64,000 nt of DNA from Chryseobacterium sp. ISL-6 (GTDB lineage: Bacteria; Bacteroidota; Bacteroidia; Flavobacteriales; Weeksellaceae), in the NCBI RefSeq assembly GCF_018613715.1, contig NZ_JAGGPT010000006.1:496001-560000 (forward strand), read 5' to 3'. Below, piece by piece: positions 42,358-50,566 of the stretch (position 1 is the stretch's first letter; each line of letters begins with the position of its first letter). A program made the position numbers and the translations under genes. Below the pieces are notes generated by a model that had not been told where the DNA came from, ran no database searches, and worked only from the letters and a program-made list of their open reading frames with translations.

Positions 42358-43488
42358 ATGAAATTTTTTAATATAGAAAAAACCTCTGAGGGGAAAGCTA
42401 GAGCCGGAGAACTTACTACCGATCACGGTAAAGTTCAGACGCCTATTTTTATGCCGGTAGGAACTGTTGCGAGTGTAAAAACGGTTCACCAAAGAGAATT
42501 AAAAGAAGACATAAAAGCCCAAATTATATTAGGGAACACATACCACCTATATCTTCGTCCAACAATGGATGTCATGCACGAAGCAGGAGGGCTTCATAAA
42601 TTCATGAATTGGGATCTTCCTATTCTTACGGATTCAGGCGGTTTTCAGGTGTTTTCACTTTCAGGAAGCAGAAAAATGTCTGAAGAAGGAGTGAAATTTA
42701 AATCTCATATCGACGGAAGCTATCATCTTTTTACGCCTGAAAAATCAATGGAGATCCAAAGGCAGATCGGGGCAGATATTTTTATGGCTTTTGACGAATG
42801 TGTTGCTTATCCTAGTGAGTATAACCAGGTAAAAGCGTCCATGGAAATGACACACCGCTGGTTAAAAAGATGCATTGACTGGAATGAAAAAAATCCTGAA
42901 CTATACGGTCATAAACAAAGGTTTTTCCCTATTGTCCAGGGGTCTACATATTCTGATTTAAGAAAAATTTCCGCTGAGGTTATCTCGGAAGCAGGAGCGG
43001 AAGGAAATGCAATCGGTGGTCTTTCTGTAGGAGAACCAGAGGAAGAAATGTACAGGATCACAGATGAGGTAACAGATATTCTACCTAAAGAAAAACCCAG
43101 ATATCTGATGGGAGTTGGTACTCCATGGAATATTTTGGAATCGATTGGATTAGGAATCGATATGATGGATTGTGTAATGCCTACAAGAAATGCAAGAAAT
43201 GCTATGCTCTTTACATGGCAGGGAGTAATGAATCTAAAAAACGAAAAGTGGAAGAAAGATTTTTCGCCTTTAGATGAGTTTGGGACAAGTTTTGTAGATA
43301 AAGAATATTCAAAAGCATATGTCCGCCATTTGTTTGTTTCAAAAGAATACCTTGGAAAGCAGATAGCATCCATTCATAATTTAGCTTTTTATTTAGATTT
43401 GGTAAAAGTTGCGAGAGAACATATTATTGCTGGCGATTTCTATGAGTGGAAAAAATCAGTTGATCCTATTCTTAGACAAAGATTATAA
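42358..43488 (+). CDS. tgt: Queuine/preQ1 tRNA-guanine transglycosylase lacking zinc cysteines
   Basis: 376 aa, cytoplasmic. Tgt exchanges guanine-34 for preQ1 in GUN-anticodon tRNAs. The barrel and active site are intact: LGNTYHLYLRPT, TDSGGFQVFSLSGSRKMSEE (general base D92), PIVQGS, GGLSVGEP and GIDMMDCVMPTRNARNAML (nucleophile D271). However the usual PLDPECDCYTC zinc segment reads PLDEFGTSFVD: three zinc-ligand Cys positions are G309, S311 and D314, with no gap. The fourth ligand His is kept in SIHNLAFYL (H340). The neighbourhood is intact and in frame, so a sequencing error is unlikely. It is followed 9 bp later by an LptF-type permease. Confidence 0.94.
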   Translation: MKFFNIEKTSEGKARAGELTTDHGKVQTPIFMPVGTVASVKTVHQRELKEDIKAQIILGNTYHLYLRPTMDVMHEAGGLHKFMNWDLPILTDSGGFQVFSLSGSRKMSEEGVKFKSHIDGSYHLFTPEKSMEIQRQIGADIFMAFDECVAYPSEYNQVKASMEMTHRWLKRCIDWNEKNPELYGHKQRFFPIVQGSTYSDLRKISAEVISEAGAEGNAIGGLSVGEPEEEMYRITDEVTDILPKEKPRYLMGVGTPWNILESIGLGIDMMDCVMPTRNARNAMLFTWQGVMNLKNEKWKKDFSPLDEFGTSFVDKEYSKAYVRHLFVSKEYLGKQIASIHNLAFYLDLVKVAREHIIAGDFYEWKKSVDPILRQRL

Positions 43489-43497
43489 AAGAAGATT

Positions 43498-44610
43498 ATG
43501 TTTACAATTATAGATAGATATATCATAAAAAAATATCTTGGAACTTTTGGTTTCATGCTCATATTGTTGTCTATAGTTGTTTTAGTAATCGATGTCCAGC
43601 AGAAGATCCCAAGGATTGAAAATGCAACGGCTATTGATGCTAAATTAAATTTAACCTATTTTCTTGTCCATTTTTATCCGTTCTGGATCATCAACCTGGT
43701 CATGACATTTTTGTCTATTTTGGTATTTATTTCGGTAATTTATTTTACCTCCAGAATGGCAAATAATACTGAAATTGTTGCTGTTATCAGTAGTGGTGCC
43801 AGCTTTCACCGTTTTGCAAAACCATATTTGTTGACCTCATTGTTTATTGCATTTCTGTCTCTTGCAATCAATCATTTTGTGTTGCCCTGGGCAAATATTA
43901 AGAAGAATGAGCTTGAGGCATATACATACAACGCAGCAAATAAAGAAAAGGTCTTAGGAACGGCTCCTGTTACGGCACAGCTTAGCAGAACAGAATATAT
44001 TTTTATCAATTCATGGAATAAGAGAGAAAGGAGAGGTTCCGGTTTTATATTTCAGAAATTTGATAAAGACAGAAGGATGCTTTATGAACTAAAGGCATCT
44101 GACGTATATTGGGATGTACCCAAAAAACAATTTGTTTTGAATAACTACGCCGAGAAAACCATCAATAAAAATAATTCTGAAAAACTAGCGAATGGACCCG
44201 AATTAAGAAAAAGCTATGGCCATGCTCCGGAAGAGCTCTTTCCAAATGAGTTATTAGGACAAAATAAAACAACTCCAGAACTTTTGAAATTTATTCAGCG
44301 GGAAAAAGAAAAAGGAAACAGTAATCTGAATACCCACTTGAATGAATTGTATCAAAGGACTTCAATGCCTATTTCTATTGTTATTCTGACGTTTTTAGCG
44401 CTTTCTCTTTCCTCACAAAAGAAAAGAGGTGGTCTTGGAATTAATTTAGCAATTGGGATCTCTCTTGCCTTTATTTTTGTGTTTTCATTTGAAGCATTAA
44501 AGGTAGTCTCGGAAAATAAAAGTATGTCTCCAGCACTGGCTATGTGGTTTCCGAATCTTATCTTTTTACCTATTGCGTTATATCTGTATCTGAGAAGAGC
44601 AAATCAATAG
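43498..44610 (+). CDS. LptF/LptG family permease
   Basis: 370 aa, inner membrane. It starts with TIIDRYIIKKYLGTFGFMLI, a typical YjgP/YjgQ N-terminus, then two or three helices, a periplasmic beta-jellyroll (~130-260: KVLGTAPVTAQLSRTEYIFI) and C-terminal helices (MPISIVILTFLALSLSSQKK, GLGINLAIGISLAFIFVF). LptF and LptG pair with LptB to extract lipopolysaccharide for transport to the outer membrane. I cannot say which of the two this is. Its stop overlaps the convergent birA stop by 7 bp. Co-directional with tgt, 9 bp apart. Confidence 0.92.
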   Translation: MFTIIDRYIIKKYLGTFGFMLILLSIVVLVIDVQQKIPRIENATAIDAKLNLTYFLVHFYPFWIINLVMTFLSILVFISVIYFTSRMANNTEIVAVISSGASFHRFAKPYLLTSLFIAFLSLAINHFVLPWANIKKNELEAYTYNAANKEKVLGTAPVTAQLSRTEYIFINSWNKRERRGSGFIFQKFDKDRRMLYELKASDVYWDVPKKQFVLNNYAEKTINKNNSEKLANGPELRKSYGHAPEELFPNELLGQNKTTPELLKFIQREKEKGNSNLNTHLNELYQRTSMPISIVILTFLALSLSSQKKRGGLGINLAIGISLAFIFVFSFEALKVVSENKSMSPALAMWFPNLIFLPIALYLYLRRANQ

Positions 44611-45317
44611 AGAAGCTTAATTTCTTTGTGGTAAAAAGAACGTATACCTTCTTCCAGTTCGATCCAGATTTCTCCCTTTTCATCGGAGAATTTTATGATG
44701 CCATTTTGTCTCTTTTTGTCGATCTCGAAAACAGAAATTTCATCTTTTCTAAATAGATTTTGATTGAATTGTTTCATTATTTCTCCCTCTGAAGGAATAT
44801 TATTCAGTTTTTCAACCAGGAAATCATGTAGCTTTAAAGTGAATTCCTCAAGATCAAATTTTCTGCCTGTCAGCGTTAGAAGTGAACCAGCATTGGAAAT
44901 TTCATCAAACTTCTCCTGAAGAATATTTATTCCTGCTCCAATGATGAAATAATTTTTTTGATTAATTTTTTTCTTTTCGATCAATATCCCTACTATTTTC
45001 TTACTTTTAAGAATAATATCATTGGGCCATTTTATCTTTACATCACTTTCAGTCATATTGGCAAGGAAATCCCTGATAACAATTGCGGTATAATAATTGA
45101 ACATAAAATCCGTGAGCTTGAAATGATTAGTGCCTACAGCTAGTGTGTATGCGAGATTTTTTTCAGCTATGGAAGACCATGTATTTCCGTATTGACCGCG
45201 GCCTTTAGTTTGGTTAAATGTATGTAAAGCAATAAAATCTGAATTTTCGTAAAGTAAAAACTTTGAAATTTCGTCATTAGTAGAAGAACACTCTTTTAGA
45301 TAGAATAGTTGAGCCAT
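44604..45317 (-). CDS. birA: Biotin-[acetyl-CoA-carboxylase] ligase
   Basis: 237 aa, cytoplasmic group I biotin protein ligase without an HTH domain. Motifs: YLKECSSTNDEISKFLL, the nucleotide loop KGRGQYGNTWSS, VKIKWPNDIILKSKKIVGIL and the C-terminal IEKKKINQKNYFIIGAGINI. It attaches biotin to carboxylase carrier proteins. Lacking a DNA-binding domain, it should not act as repressor. It converges on the LptF/G gene with a 7-bp overlap of coding ends, so no separate terminator is present between them. Confidence 0.93.
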   Translation of the reverse strand: MAQLFYLKECSSTNDEISKFLLYENSDFIALHTFNQTKGRGQYGNTWSSIAEKNLAYTLAVGTNHFKLTDFMFNYYTAIVIRDFLANMTESDVKIKWPNDIILKSKKIVGILIEKKKINQKNYFIIGAGINILQEKFDEISNAGSLLTLTGRKFDLEEFTLKLHDFLVEKLNNIPSEGEIMKQFNQNLFRKDEISVFEIDKKRQNGIIKFSDEKGEIWIELEEGIRSFYHKEIKLLY

Positions 45318-45375
45318 TAAGAAAACTTTAAGACTTTAAAGGGTTAAAAGTAAGGCTAAAGTAAAGAAAAAACAA

Positions 45376-45383
45376 TAAATTTG
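45376..45383 (+). promoter_or_regulatory. Candidate -7 element of the rsfS-ftsH operon
   Basis: TAAATTTG lies 20 bp before the rsfS ATG. No clear -33 element is seen upstream. Confidence 0.4.
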
Positions 45384-45403
45384 CAGATTATAGTATTTTT
45401 TTA

Positions 45404-45772
45404 ATGAATAAGACAGTAGAAAAGCAAGAATTAATAGATAAAATCGTTGAAGCTATCCAAGATGTAAAAGGAGAAGACATTATGATCTTCGATCTTTCCA
45501 ACATTGAAAACTCAGTGGCAGAAACGTTTGTAATATGTAGTGGAAACTCAAACACACAAGTTTCTGCATTAGCAGGAAGTGTAGAGAAGAAAGTGAGAAA
45601 CGAACTTCAGGATAGACCTTGGCATGTCGAGGGAACTGATAACGCAATGTGGGTTTTGGTAGATTACGTAACAGTAGTTGTTCACATATTCCAAAAACAG
45701 GTACGGGAGTACTATGATATTGAGGAATTGTGGGGTGATGCTAAAATTACCAAAATTGAAAATGAAATTTAA
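45404..45772 (+). CDS. rsfS: Ribosome silencing factor
   Basis: 122 aa, RsfS/Iojap family: KIVEAIQDVKGEDIMIFDLS, AETFVICSGNSNTQVSALAG, DRPWHVEGTDNAMWVLVDYV and VHIFQKQVREYYDIEELWGD. It binds ribosomal protein uL14 and blocks subunit joining when nutrients are short. It lies 15 bp upstream of ftsH in the conserved flavobacterial order rsfS-ftsH-LUD-cdsA-psd. Confidence 0.95.
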   Translation: MNKTVEKQELIDKIVEAIQDVKGEDIMIFDLSNIENSVAETFVICSGNSNTQVSALAGSVEKKVRNELQDRPWHVEGTDNAMWVLVDYVTVVVHIFQKQVREYYDIEELWGDAKITKIENEI

Positions 45773-45787
45773 TTTTAAAAAGTATAA

Positions 45788-47776
45788 ATGAACAATAAAG
45801 GATTTAACTGGTTTTTTCCAATTGCAATCATAGCACTTTTGTTATTTTTTGGATCCAATTTTTTAGGAGACAACAGTGCAAAAGCTATCGATGAAGATGG
45901 TTTCTTCAGAGAAATGCAATCGGGAAAAGTTCAGAATATTATTATATATAAAGACACTGAAAAGGCTGATGTATTCCTGACTCAGGCTGCTAAAACGGCT
46001 ATGGTGAGTAAGACCGCCAAAGAAAACAATCCGTTATCAGCATTCGAAATGGCTCCTAAAGCAGATTACACTGTAAAATATGGAGACCTACAGCTTTTCC
46101 TTCAAAAATTTGATCAGATAAGAGCAGATAATGCGACTATCAAGACCACAAAAGATTATGGTGCAGGTAAAAATCCTTTTATGGATATTTTATTTTCAGC
46201 ATTGATATGGATTGCTATTTTGGGATTATTCTATTTCCTTCTTTTCAGAAAGATGGGGGGTGGCGGAGGACCTGGAGGACAAATCTTCTCTATTGGTAAA
46301 TCCAAAGCAAAGCTTTTTGATGAAAAAGAAAGAATTCAGGTAACATTTAAAGATGTTGCAGGATTAGAAGGCGCCAAAGAAGAAGTACAGGAAGTTGTAG
46401 ATTTCTTGAAAAATTCTGAAAAATATACAAGACTTGGAGGTAAAATTCCAAAAGGAGTTCTATTGGTAGGTCCTCCGGGAACAGGTAAAACTTTATTGGC
46501 TAAAGCAGTAGCAGGAGAAGCAAAAGTTCCTTTCTTTTCACTTTCCGGTTCTGACTTTGTGGAAATGTTTGTTGGAGTAGGTGCATCAAGAGTGAGAGAT
46601 CTATTTGCCCAGGCAAAAGCGAAGTCACCAGCAATTATCTTCATCGATGAGATTGATGCAATCGGACGTGCCAGAGGGAAGAATAATTTCTCAGGAGGTA
46701 ACGATGAGAGAGAAAATACCCTGAATCAGCTTCTTACTGAAATGGATGGTTTCGGAACGGATGTAAATGTAATTGTAATGGCTGCGACCAATAGAGCGGA
46801 TATCTTAGATAAAGCCTTGATGAGAGCAGGACGTTTTGACCGTTCGATCTATGTGGATCTTCCGGAATTACATGAAAGAAGAGAAATTTTTGATGTTCAT
46901 TTAAAGAAGATCAAATTGGATGAAAATGTAGATAGAGACTTCTTAGCAAAACAGACACCAGGATTCAGTGGAGCTGATATTGCAAATGTTTGTAATGAAG
47001 CAGCACTTATCGCAGCAAGAAATAGTCATACATCAGTTACAAAACAAGATTTTCTTGATGCTGTAGACAGAATCATCGGTGGACTTGAGAAGAAAAACAT
47101 GGCTATCAAGCCTTCTGAAAAGAAAAGAGTGGCTTACCATGAAGCAGGTCACGCTACAATTTCTTGGCTGGTTGAGCATGCGTCACCACTTTTAAAAGTA
47201 ACGATTGTTCCAAGAGGACGTTCTTTAGGAGCAGCTTGGTATCTTCCGGAAGAAAGACAGCTTACTACTACAGAACAGATGTTAGACGAAATGTGTGCTA
47301 CATTAGGAGGTAGAGCAGCAGAGCAAGTAATATTTAACAATATTTCAACAGGTGCACTTTCTGATCTTGAAACTGTAACGAAAAGAGCTCAGGCAATGGT
47401 TACGATCTACGGATTAAGCCCAAATATTGGTAATATTTCTTATTATGACAGCTCAGGGCAATCTGAGTATAATTTCGGAAAACCTTATTCTGAAGAGACA
47501 GCAAATAAAATTGATGTTGAAATAAAATCAATTATTGAAAATCAATATCTAAGAGCAGTGCAGATTCTTGCTGATAATAAGGATAAACTAGATGCTTTGG
47601 CAGGTAAACTTTTGGAAAAAGAAGTGATCTTCCGTGAAGATTTAGAGGAAATATTCGGAAAGAGAGCATGGGACCCTGAATTAACAGAGAGACCTGTAAC
47701 GAATACCATTCCATTATTAAAGGAAAAAGAGGAAGAAAGTGAAATTCAGGCTCCTGAGAGTCCGACTCAACTTTAA
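45788..47776 (+). CDS. ftsH: ATP-dependent zinc metalloprotease FtsH
   Basis: 662 aa, inner membrane. Transmembrane helices at ~8-26 and ~132-153 flank a periplasmic region; a glycine-rich linker (GGGGGPGG) leads to the AAA domain with Walker A GPPGTGKT (228-235), Walker B IIFIDEID and the second region [20 protein letters not shown]. The peptidase has zinc motif HEAGH (451-455) and further metal ligand in the [13 protein letters not shown] region. It degrades misassembled membrane proteins and regulatory substrates such as LpxC in other bacteria. A strong terminator follows the gene. Confidence 0.96.
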   Translation: MNNKGFNWFFPIAIIALLLFFGSNFLGDNSAKAIDEDGFFREMQSGKVQNIIIYKDTEKADVFLTQAAKTAMVSKTAKENNPLSAFEMAPKADYTVKYGDLQLFLQKFDQIRADNATIKTTKDYGAGKNPFMDILFSALIWIAILGLFYFLLFRKMGGGGGPGGQIFSIGKSKAKLFDEKERIQVTFKDVAGLEGAKEEVQEVVDFLKNSEKYTRLGGKIPKGVLLVGPPGTGKTLLAKAVAGEAKVPFFSLSGSDFVEMFVGVGASRVRDLFAQAKAKSPAIIFIDEIDAIGRARGKNNFSGGNDERENTLNQLLTEMDGFGTDVNVIVMAATNRADILDKALMRAGRFDRSIYVDLPELHERREIFDVHLKKIKLDENVDRDFLAKQTPGFSGADIANVCNEAALIAARNSHTSVTKQDFLDAVDRIIGGLEKKNMAIKPSEKKRVAYHEAGHATISWLVEHASPLLKVTIVPRGRSLGAAWYLPEERQLTTTEQMLDEMCATLGGRAAEQVIFNNISTGALSDLETVTKRAQAMVTIYGLSPNIGNISYYDSSGQSEYNFGKPYSEETANKIDVEIKSIIENQYLRAVQILADNKDKLDALAGKLLEKEVIFREDLEEIFGKRAWDPELTERPVTNTIPLLKEKEEESEIQAPESPTQL

Positions 47777-47798
47777 ATCCTTAAAAAATAAAAGAAAT

Positions 47799-47832
47799 AA
47801 AACCTGGTAATTTCAAAATTGCCAGGTTTTTT
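47799..47832 (+). terminator. Intrinsic terminator after ftsH
   Basis: AAAACCUGGUAAUUU pairs with AAAUUGCCAGGUUUU (one U-G), ending in T6. It lies 22 bp after the ftsH stop. Confidence 0.85.
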
Positions 47833-47876
47833 CATATTTAAAGCTACATTTTTAGAATCTATTATAATTTATTTTC

Positions 47877-47884
47877 TATTTTTG
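47877..47884 (+). promoter_or_regulatory. Candidate -7 element of the LUD-cdsA-psd operon
   Basis: TATTTTTG lies 26 bp before TTG 47911 and just after the ftsH terminator, so a new transcript plausibly starts here. No -33 element is clear. Confidence 0.38.
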
Positions 47885-47910
47885 TATAAAGTTGACTAAA
47901 AAAACATAAG

Positions 47911-48492
47911 TTGAGTTTATTTAAAAGAATTGTAATCAAACTAACCAACCAACCTGAGGAAGATGATAGCCAGAGTTTGGAGAAGCTTGGGGATTCGCTA
48001 AAAAATGCGGATCTCGACTATAAGTTTGCGCAGTTATTTACGCATTCGGGTGGTTTTTTTAATTATTGTGCAGACGAAGCGGAGGCTCTACAAACTTTAA
48101 ATCAAATTATTAAAATTGAAGGTATTCACAATATGTTCTGCTGGGATAAGGAACTTCAGAATTTTTTGACTGTTGTGAAAACTCCCTGCACTTCAGAATT
48201 GGAACATTCCAATGATGCGGCATTTATTACCTGTGAGTATCTTATTGCTTATGATGGAAGGATCATGCTGTCGCATAATAATATTCTTCATTACCATTCT
48301 TCGAGATTGCCTAATAAAATTATTATCATGGCTAATGTTTCGCAGATTGTAAATAATCTTAATGATGCAATGGGGAAAATAAAAAGGAATGGTAATATTA
48401 AAAACCTAACCTCAATTAGCGGAAGTCAATCAAAATTAGATACCTCTTCTAATTCTAACACAAAACTGTTTTTATTGCTGCTTGAAGATTAA
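47911..48492 (+). CDS. LUD-domain (LutC/YkgG-like) protein
   Basis: 193 aa from a TTG start (no in-frame ATG is upstream near the promoter). It resembles the LUD domain of LutC: AQLFTHSGGFFNYCADEAEA, a middle NDAAFITCEYLIAYDGRIML segment with the conserved AD/E...G pattern, and SRLPNKIIIMANVSQIVNNL. LutC belongs to a lactate oxidation complex, but no lutA or lutB neighbours occur here, so that role is doubtful. The gene is placed between ftsH and cdsA in flavobacteria, suggesting an envelope-related or regulatory role of unknown nature. Confidence 0.82.
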   Translation: MSLFKRIVIKLTNQPEEDDSQSLEKLGDSLKNADLDYKFAQLFTHSGGFFNYCADEAEALQTLNQIIKIEGIHNMFCWDKELQNFLTVVKTPCTSELEHSNDAAFITCEYLIAYDGRIMLSHNNILHYHSSRLPNKIIIMANVSQIVNNLNDAMGKIKRNGNIKNLTSISGSQSKLDTSSNSNTKLFLLLLED

Positions 48493-48517
48493 GCATCAAT
48501 TTTCTAAATTATACATT

Positions 48518-49390
48518 TTGGACAAAAACCTCATTCAAAGAACAATTTCGGGTATTGTTTACGTGGCAATTATTATCCTATGCGTAACTCCACTCGGAGC
48601 CCAACTGATCAATAGCATTTCTCCGGATCTCGTTAAACAGCAATATCTATATTATGGATTGATCACATTTTTAATGGTGGTTGGATCGTGGGAGTGTGTA
48701 AAGATCATGAAGTTTGGAAAAGGATATGAAAAATGGATCGTATTTCCGGTTGTTATGATTATCTTTTATATGTTCTCGAAGAGATATTTTTACCATGATT
48801 TCTTTTTTGATTTTAGATTAAGTGAAATATTAGCCCTGTCTTTAATAGCAATTGCTGTGGTTACTTTATTTAAATATCCTACCGAATTATATTTCGACAG
48901 TGGTAAATTGATTTTTACGGTCATTTACGTGGCTTTGCCTTTTAGTTTTGCTCTTGGTCTTCCGAAGTATTCCAGTTATGATGATAAGTTCTCTTTAGAA
49001 GTGTTGTTTCTCTTTATTTTAATCTGGAGCAGCGATACCTTTGCCTATCTCACAGGAAAGTTTTTTGGAAAACATAAAATGGCGCCTAAAATATCTCCTA
49101 AGAAAACCTGGGAAGGCTACGCAGGAGGTGTAATCTTAACCTTAGTTCTATCTTATTTTATTGAAAAATATCAACATGATCTCCGTGGAAACTGGATGGT
49201 TGTTGGATTCTTAGTGGCTTCTTTTGCTCCTTTAGGGGATTTAGTAGAAAGCCAGCTCAAAAGAAATTTTGGTGTTAAAGATAGTGGAAACATCATTCCG
49301 GGACACGGTGGTGTATTAGATAGGCTGGATAGTTTTTTAATCTGCGTTCCTGTCGTATATTTGTACTTTATTTTAGAAAAATTTATTTAG
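48518..49390 (+). CDS. cdsA: Phosphatidate cytidylyltransferase
   Basis: About 290 aa with seven to eight membrane helices. I choose TTG at 48518 (MDKNLIQRTISGIVYV), because an earlier TTG at 48482 lies inside the preceding gene. The C-terminal signature is clear: KISPKKTWEGYAGGVILTL, APLGDLVESQLKRNFGVKDS and IIPGHGGVLDRLDS. CdsA makes CDP-diacylglycerol from CTP and phosphatidate at the inner membrane. It is followed 4 bp later by phosphatidylserine decarboxylase, so both are in one phospholipid operon. Confidence 0.94.
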   Translation: MDKNLIQRTISGIVYVAIIILCVTPLGAQLINSISPDLVKQQYLYYGLITFLMVVGSWECVKIMKFGKGYEKWIVFPVVMIIFYMFSKRYFYHDFFFDFRLSEILALSLIAIAVVTLFKYPTELYFDSGKLIFTVIYVALPFSFALGLPKYSSYDDKFSLEVLFLFILIWSSDTFAYLTGKFFGKHKMAPKISPKKTWEGYAGGVILTLVLSYFIEKYQHDLRGNWMVVGFLVASFAPLGDLVESQLKRNFGVKDSGNIIPGHGGVLDRLDSFLICVPVVYLYFILEKFI

Positions 49391-49394
49391 ACTC

Positions 49395-50048
49395 ATGAAA
49401 TTACATAGAGAATCAAAAGGAACGATTACAGTAGCAACAATACTTTTCATTATAATTGGTGCTTTAGCGATTTATTTTCTTAAAATGTGGTCGCTTTTGA
49501 TCATTATGCCTTTACTCATTATTTACAGTTTAGTATTTTGGTTTTTCAGAGTTCCTAACCGTGAGATTCTTGATCATAAAGAGAATGTAATTGCTCCGGT
49601 AGACGGGAAAGTAGTAATGATTAAAGAAGTTGACGAAACAGAATTTATTAAAGGAAAAGCAATTCAGGTTTCCATTTTCATGTCTCCTTTGAATGTCCAC
49701 ATCTGTAGATATCCTGTTTCAGGAGAGGTAATTTATAAAAAATACCATCCAGGAAAATACTTAGTGGCATGGCACGAAAAATCTTCTACAGAAAATGAAA
49801 GAACAACTATTGCTATTGAAAGTTTAACAAATCATAAAGTGGTATTTAGACAAATTGCGGGATATGTAGCAAGAAGAATTGTTTTCTACTGCAATGAAGG
49901 AGATCAGGCAAAGGCAGGTCATGAATTTGGTTTTATTAAATTCGGTTCAAGAATGGATGTTTTCCTGCCTCTAGATACAGAGATCATTTGTAAGATTGGA
50001 GATATAACGAAAGGAGGTATTGATGTGATCGCAAAAATGAAGGAATAA
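49395..50048 (+). CDS. psd: Phosphatidylserine decarboxylase (short type)
   Basis: 217 aa, with two N-terminal hydrophobic helices (TVATILFIIIGALAIYFLKM) and the pyruvoyl-enzyme core: VIAPVDGKVVMIKEVDE, SIFMSPLNVHICRYPVSGEV, and the autocleavage site FIKFGSRMDVFLP, where Ser of GS becomes the pyruvoyl group. It converts phosphatidylserine to phosphatidylethanolamine. Length fits the short, archaetidylserine-like bacterial group. It ends the LUD-cdsA-psd operon, with a terminator 24 bp after the stop. Confidence 0.94.
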   Translation: MKLHRESKGTITVATILFIIIGALAIYFLKMWSLLIIMPLLIIYSLVFWFFRVPNREILDHKENVIAPVDGKVVMIKEVDETEFIKGKAIQVSIFMSPLNVHICRYPVSGEVIYKKYHPGKYLVAWHEKSSTENERTTIAIESLTNHKVVFRQIAGYVARRIVFYCNEGDQAKAGHEFGFIKFGSRMDVFLPLDTEIICKIGDITKGGIDVIAKMKE

Positions 50049-50071
50049 TTCAATTGAAAAATATATAAGAG

Positions 50072-50101
50072 AGCCGTTTCAAAAAGAAGTGGCTTTTTTT
50101 A
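50072..50101 (+). terminator. Intrinsic terminator after psd
   Basis: AGCCGUUUC pairs with GAAGUGGCU (two wobble pairs), 5-nt loop, then T8. Confidence 0.77.
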
Positions 50102-50192
50102 TTATTAATTACAAATGGCAGCATTTGTTTTAATCATTGAGTATACAGTTTTTAGCTACTATAGACCTTGTTAAGTAATCAACTCTACTAGT

Positions 50193-50543
50193 TTATACTC
50201 TAATGAGCTGTTTTACTTCATTAATAAGGTTTAAAATAAGTTCAACAGGTAAATCCTCTTCCATATCAATTAAAAGGATTTTAAACTTCTTTCTGCCTTC
50301 CTGGATCAACTCCGGGGCGTTCAATCGGTCCCCGTGATAAAAACTGATGTAGTGCTTTTTATATTTTTTACTATAATATAAATAACAAAGCATCTTCTTT
50401 TTGTATTTGAAAAAAGGTAATCCAAAGCTCAGTGTTTCTGTAATGTTCTCCAGATCAGATTCCAATATCTTTTTCCGTAAATACAAAAGAGTACTTCTAT
50501 CAGGTTCTTCAATTCTGTAGAAATACTCTTGTATGGGATTCAT
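50193..50543 (-). CDS. DUF1801 (YdhG-like) protein
   Basis: 116 aa, cytoplasmic, basic. The DUF1801 pattern is visible: YFYRIEEPDRSTLLYLRKKI at the N-terminus, TETLSFGLPFFKYKKKMLCY, and a C-terminal helix LILNLINEVKQLIRV. Members have a YdhG/YjbR/CyaY-like fold and no established activity. It lies 23 bp downstream of the ABC exporter gene in the same direction. Confidence 0.85.
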   Translation of the reverse strand: MNPIQEYFYRIEEPDRSTLLYLRKKILESDLENITETLSFGLPFFKYKKKMLCYLYYSKKYKKHYISFYHGDRLNAPELIQEGRKKFKILLIDMEEDLPVELILNLINEVKQLIRV

Positions 50544-50566
50544 TTTAAAAATTAATTTAAAAGGAT

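Noticed and set aside
42909-43373. Minus-strand open frame of 154 codons opposite tgt
   Set aside because: tgt motifs are continuous across this stretch; the reverse frame is non-coding in character.
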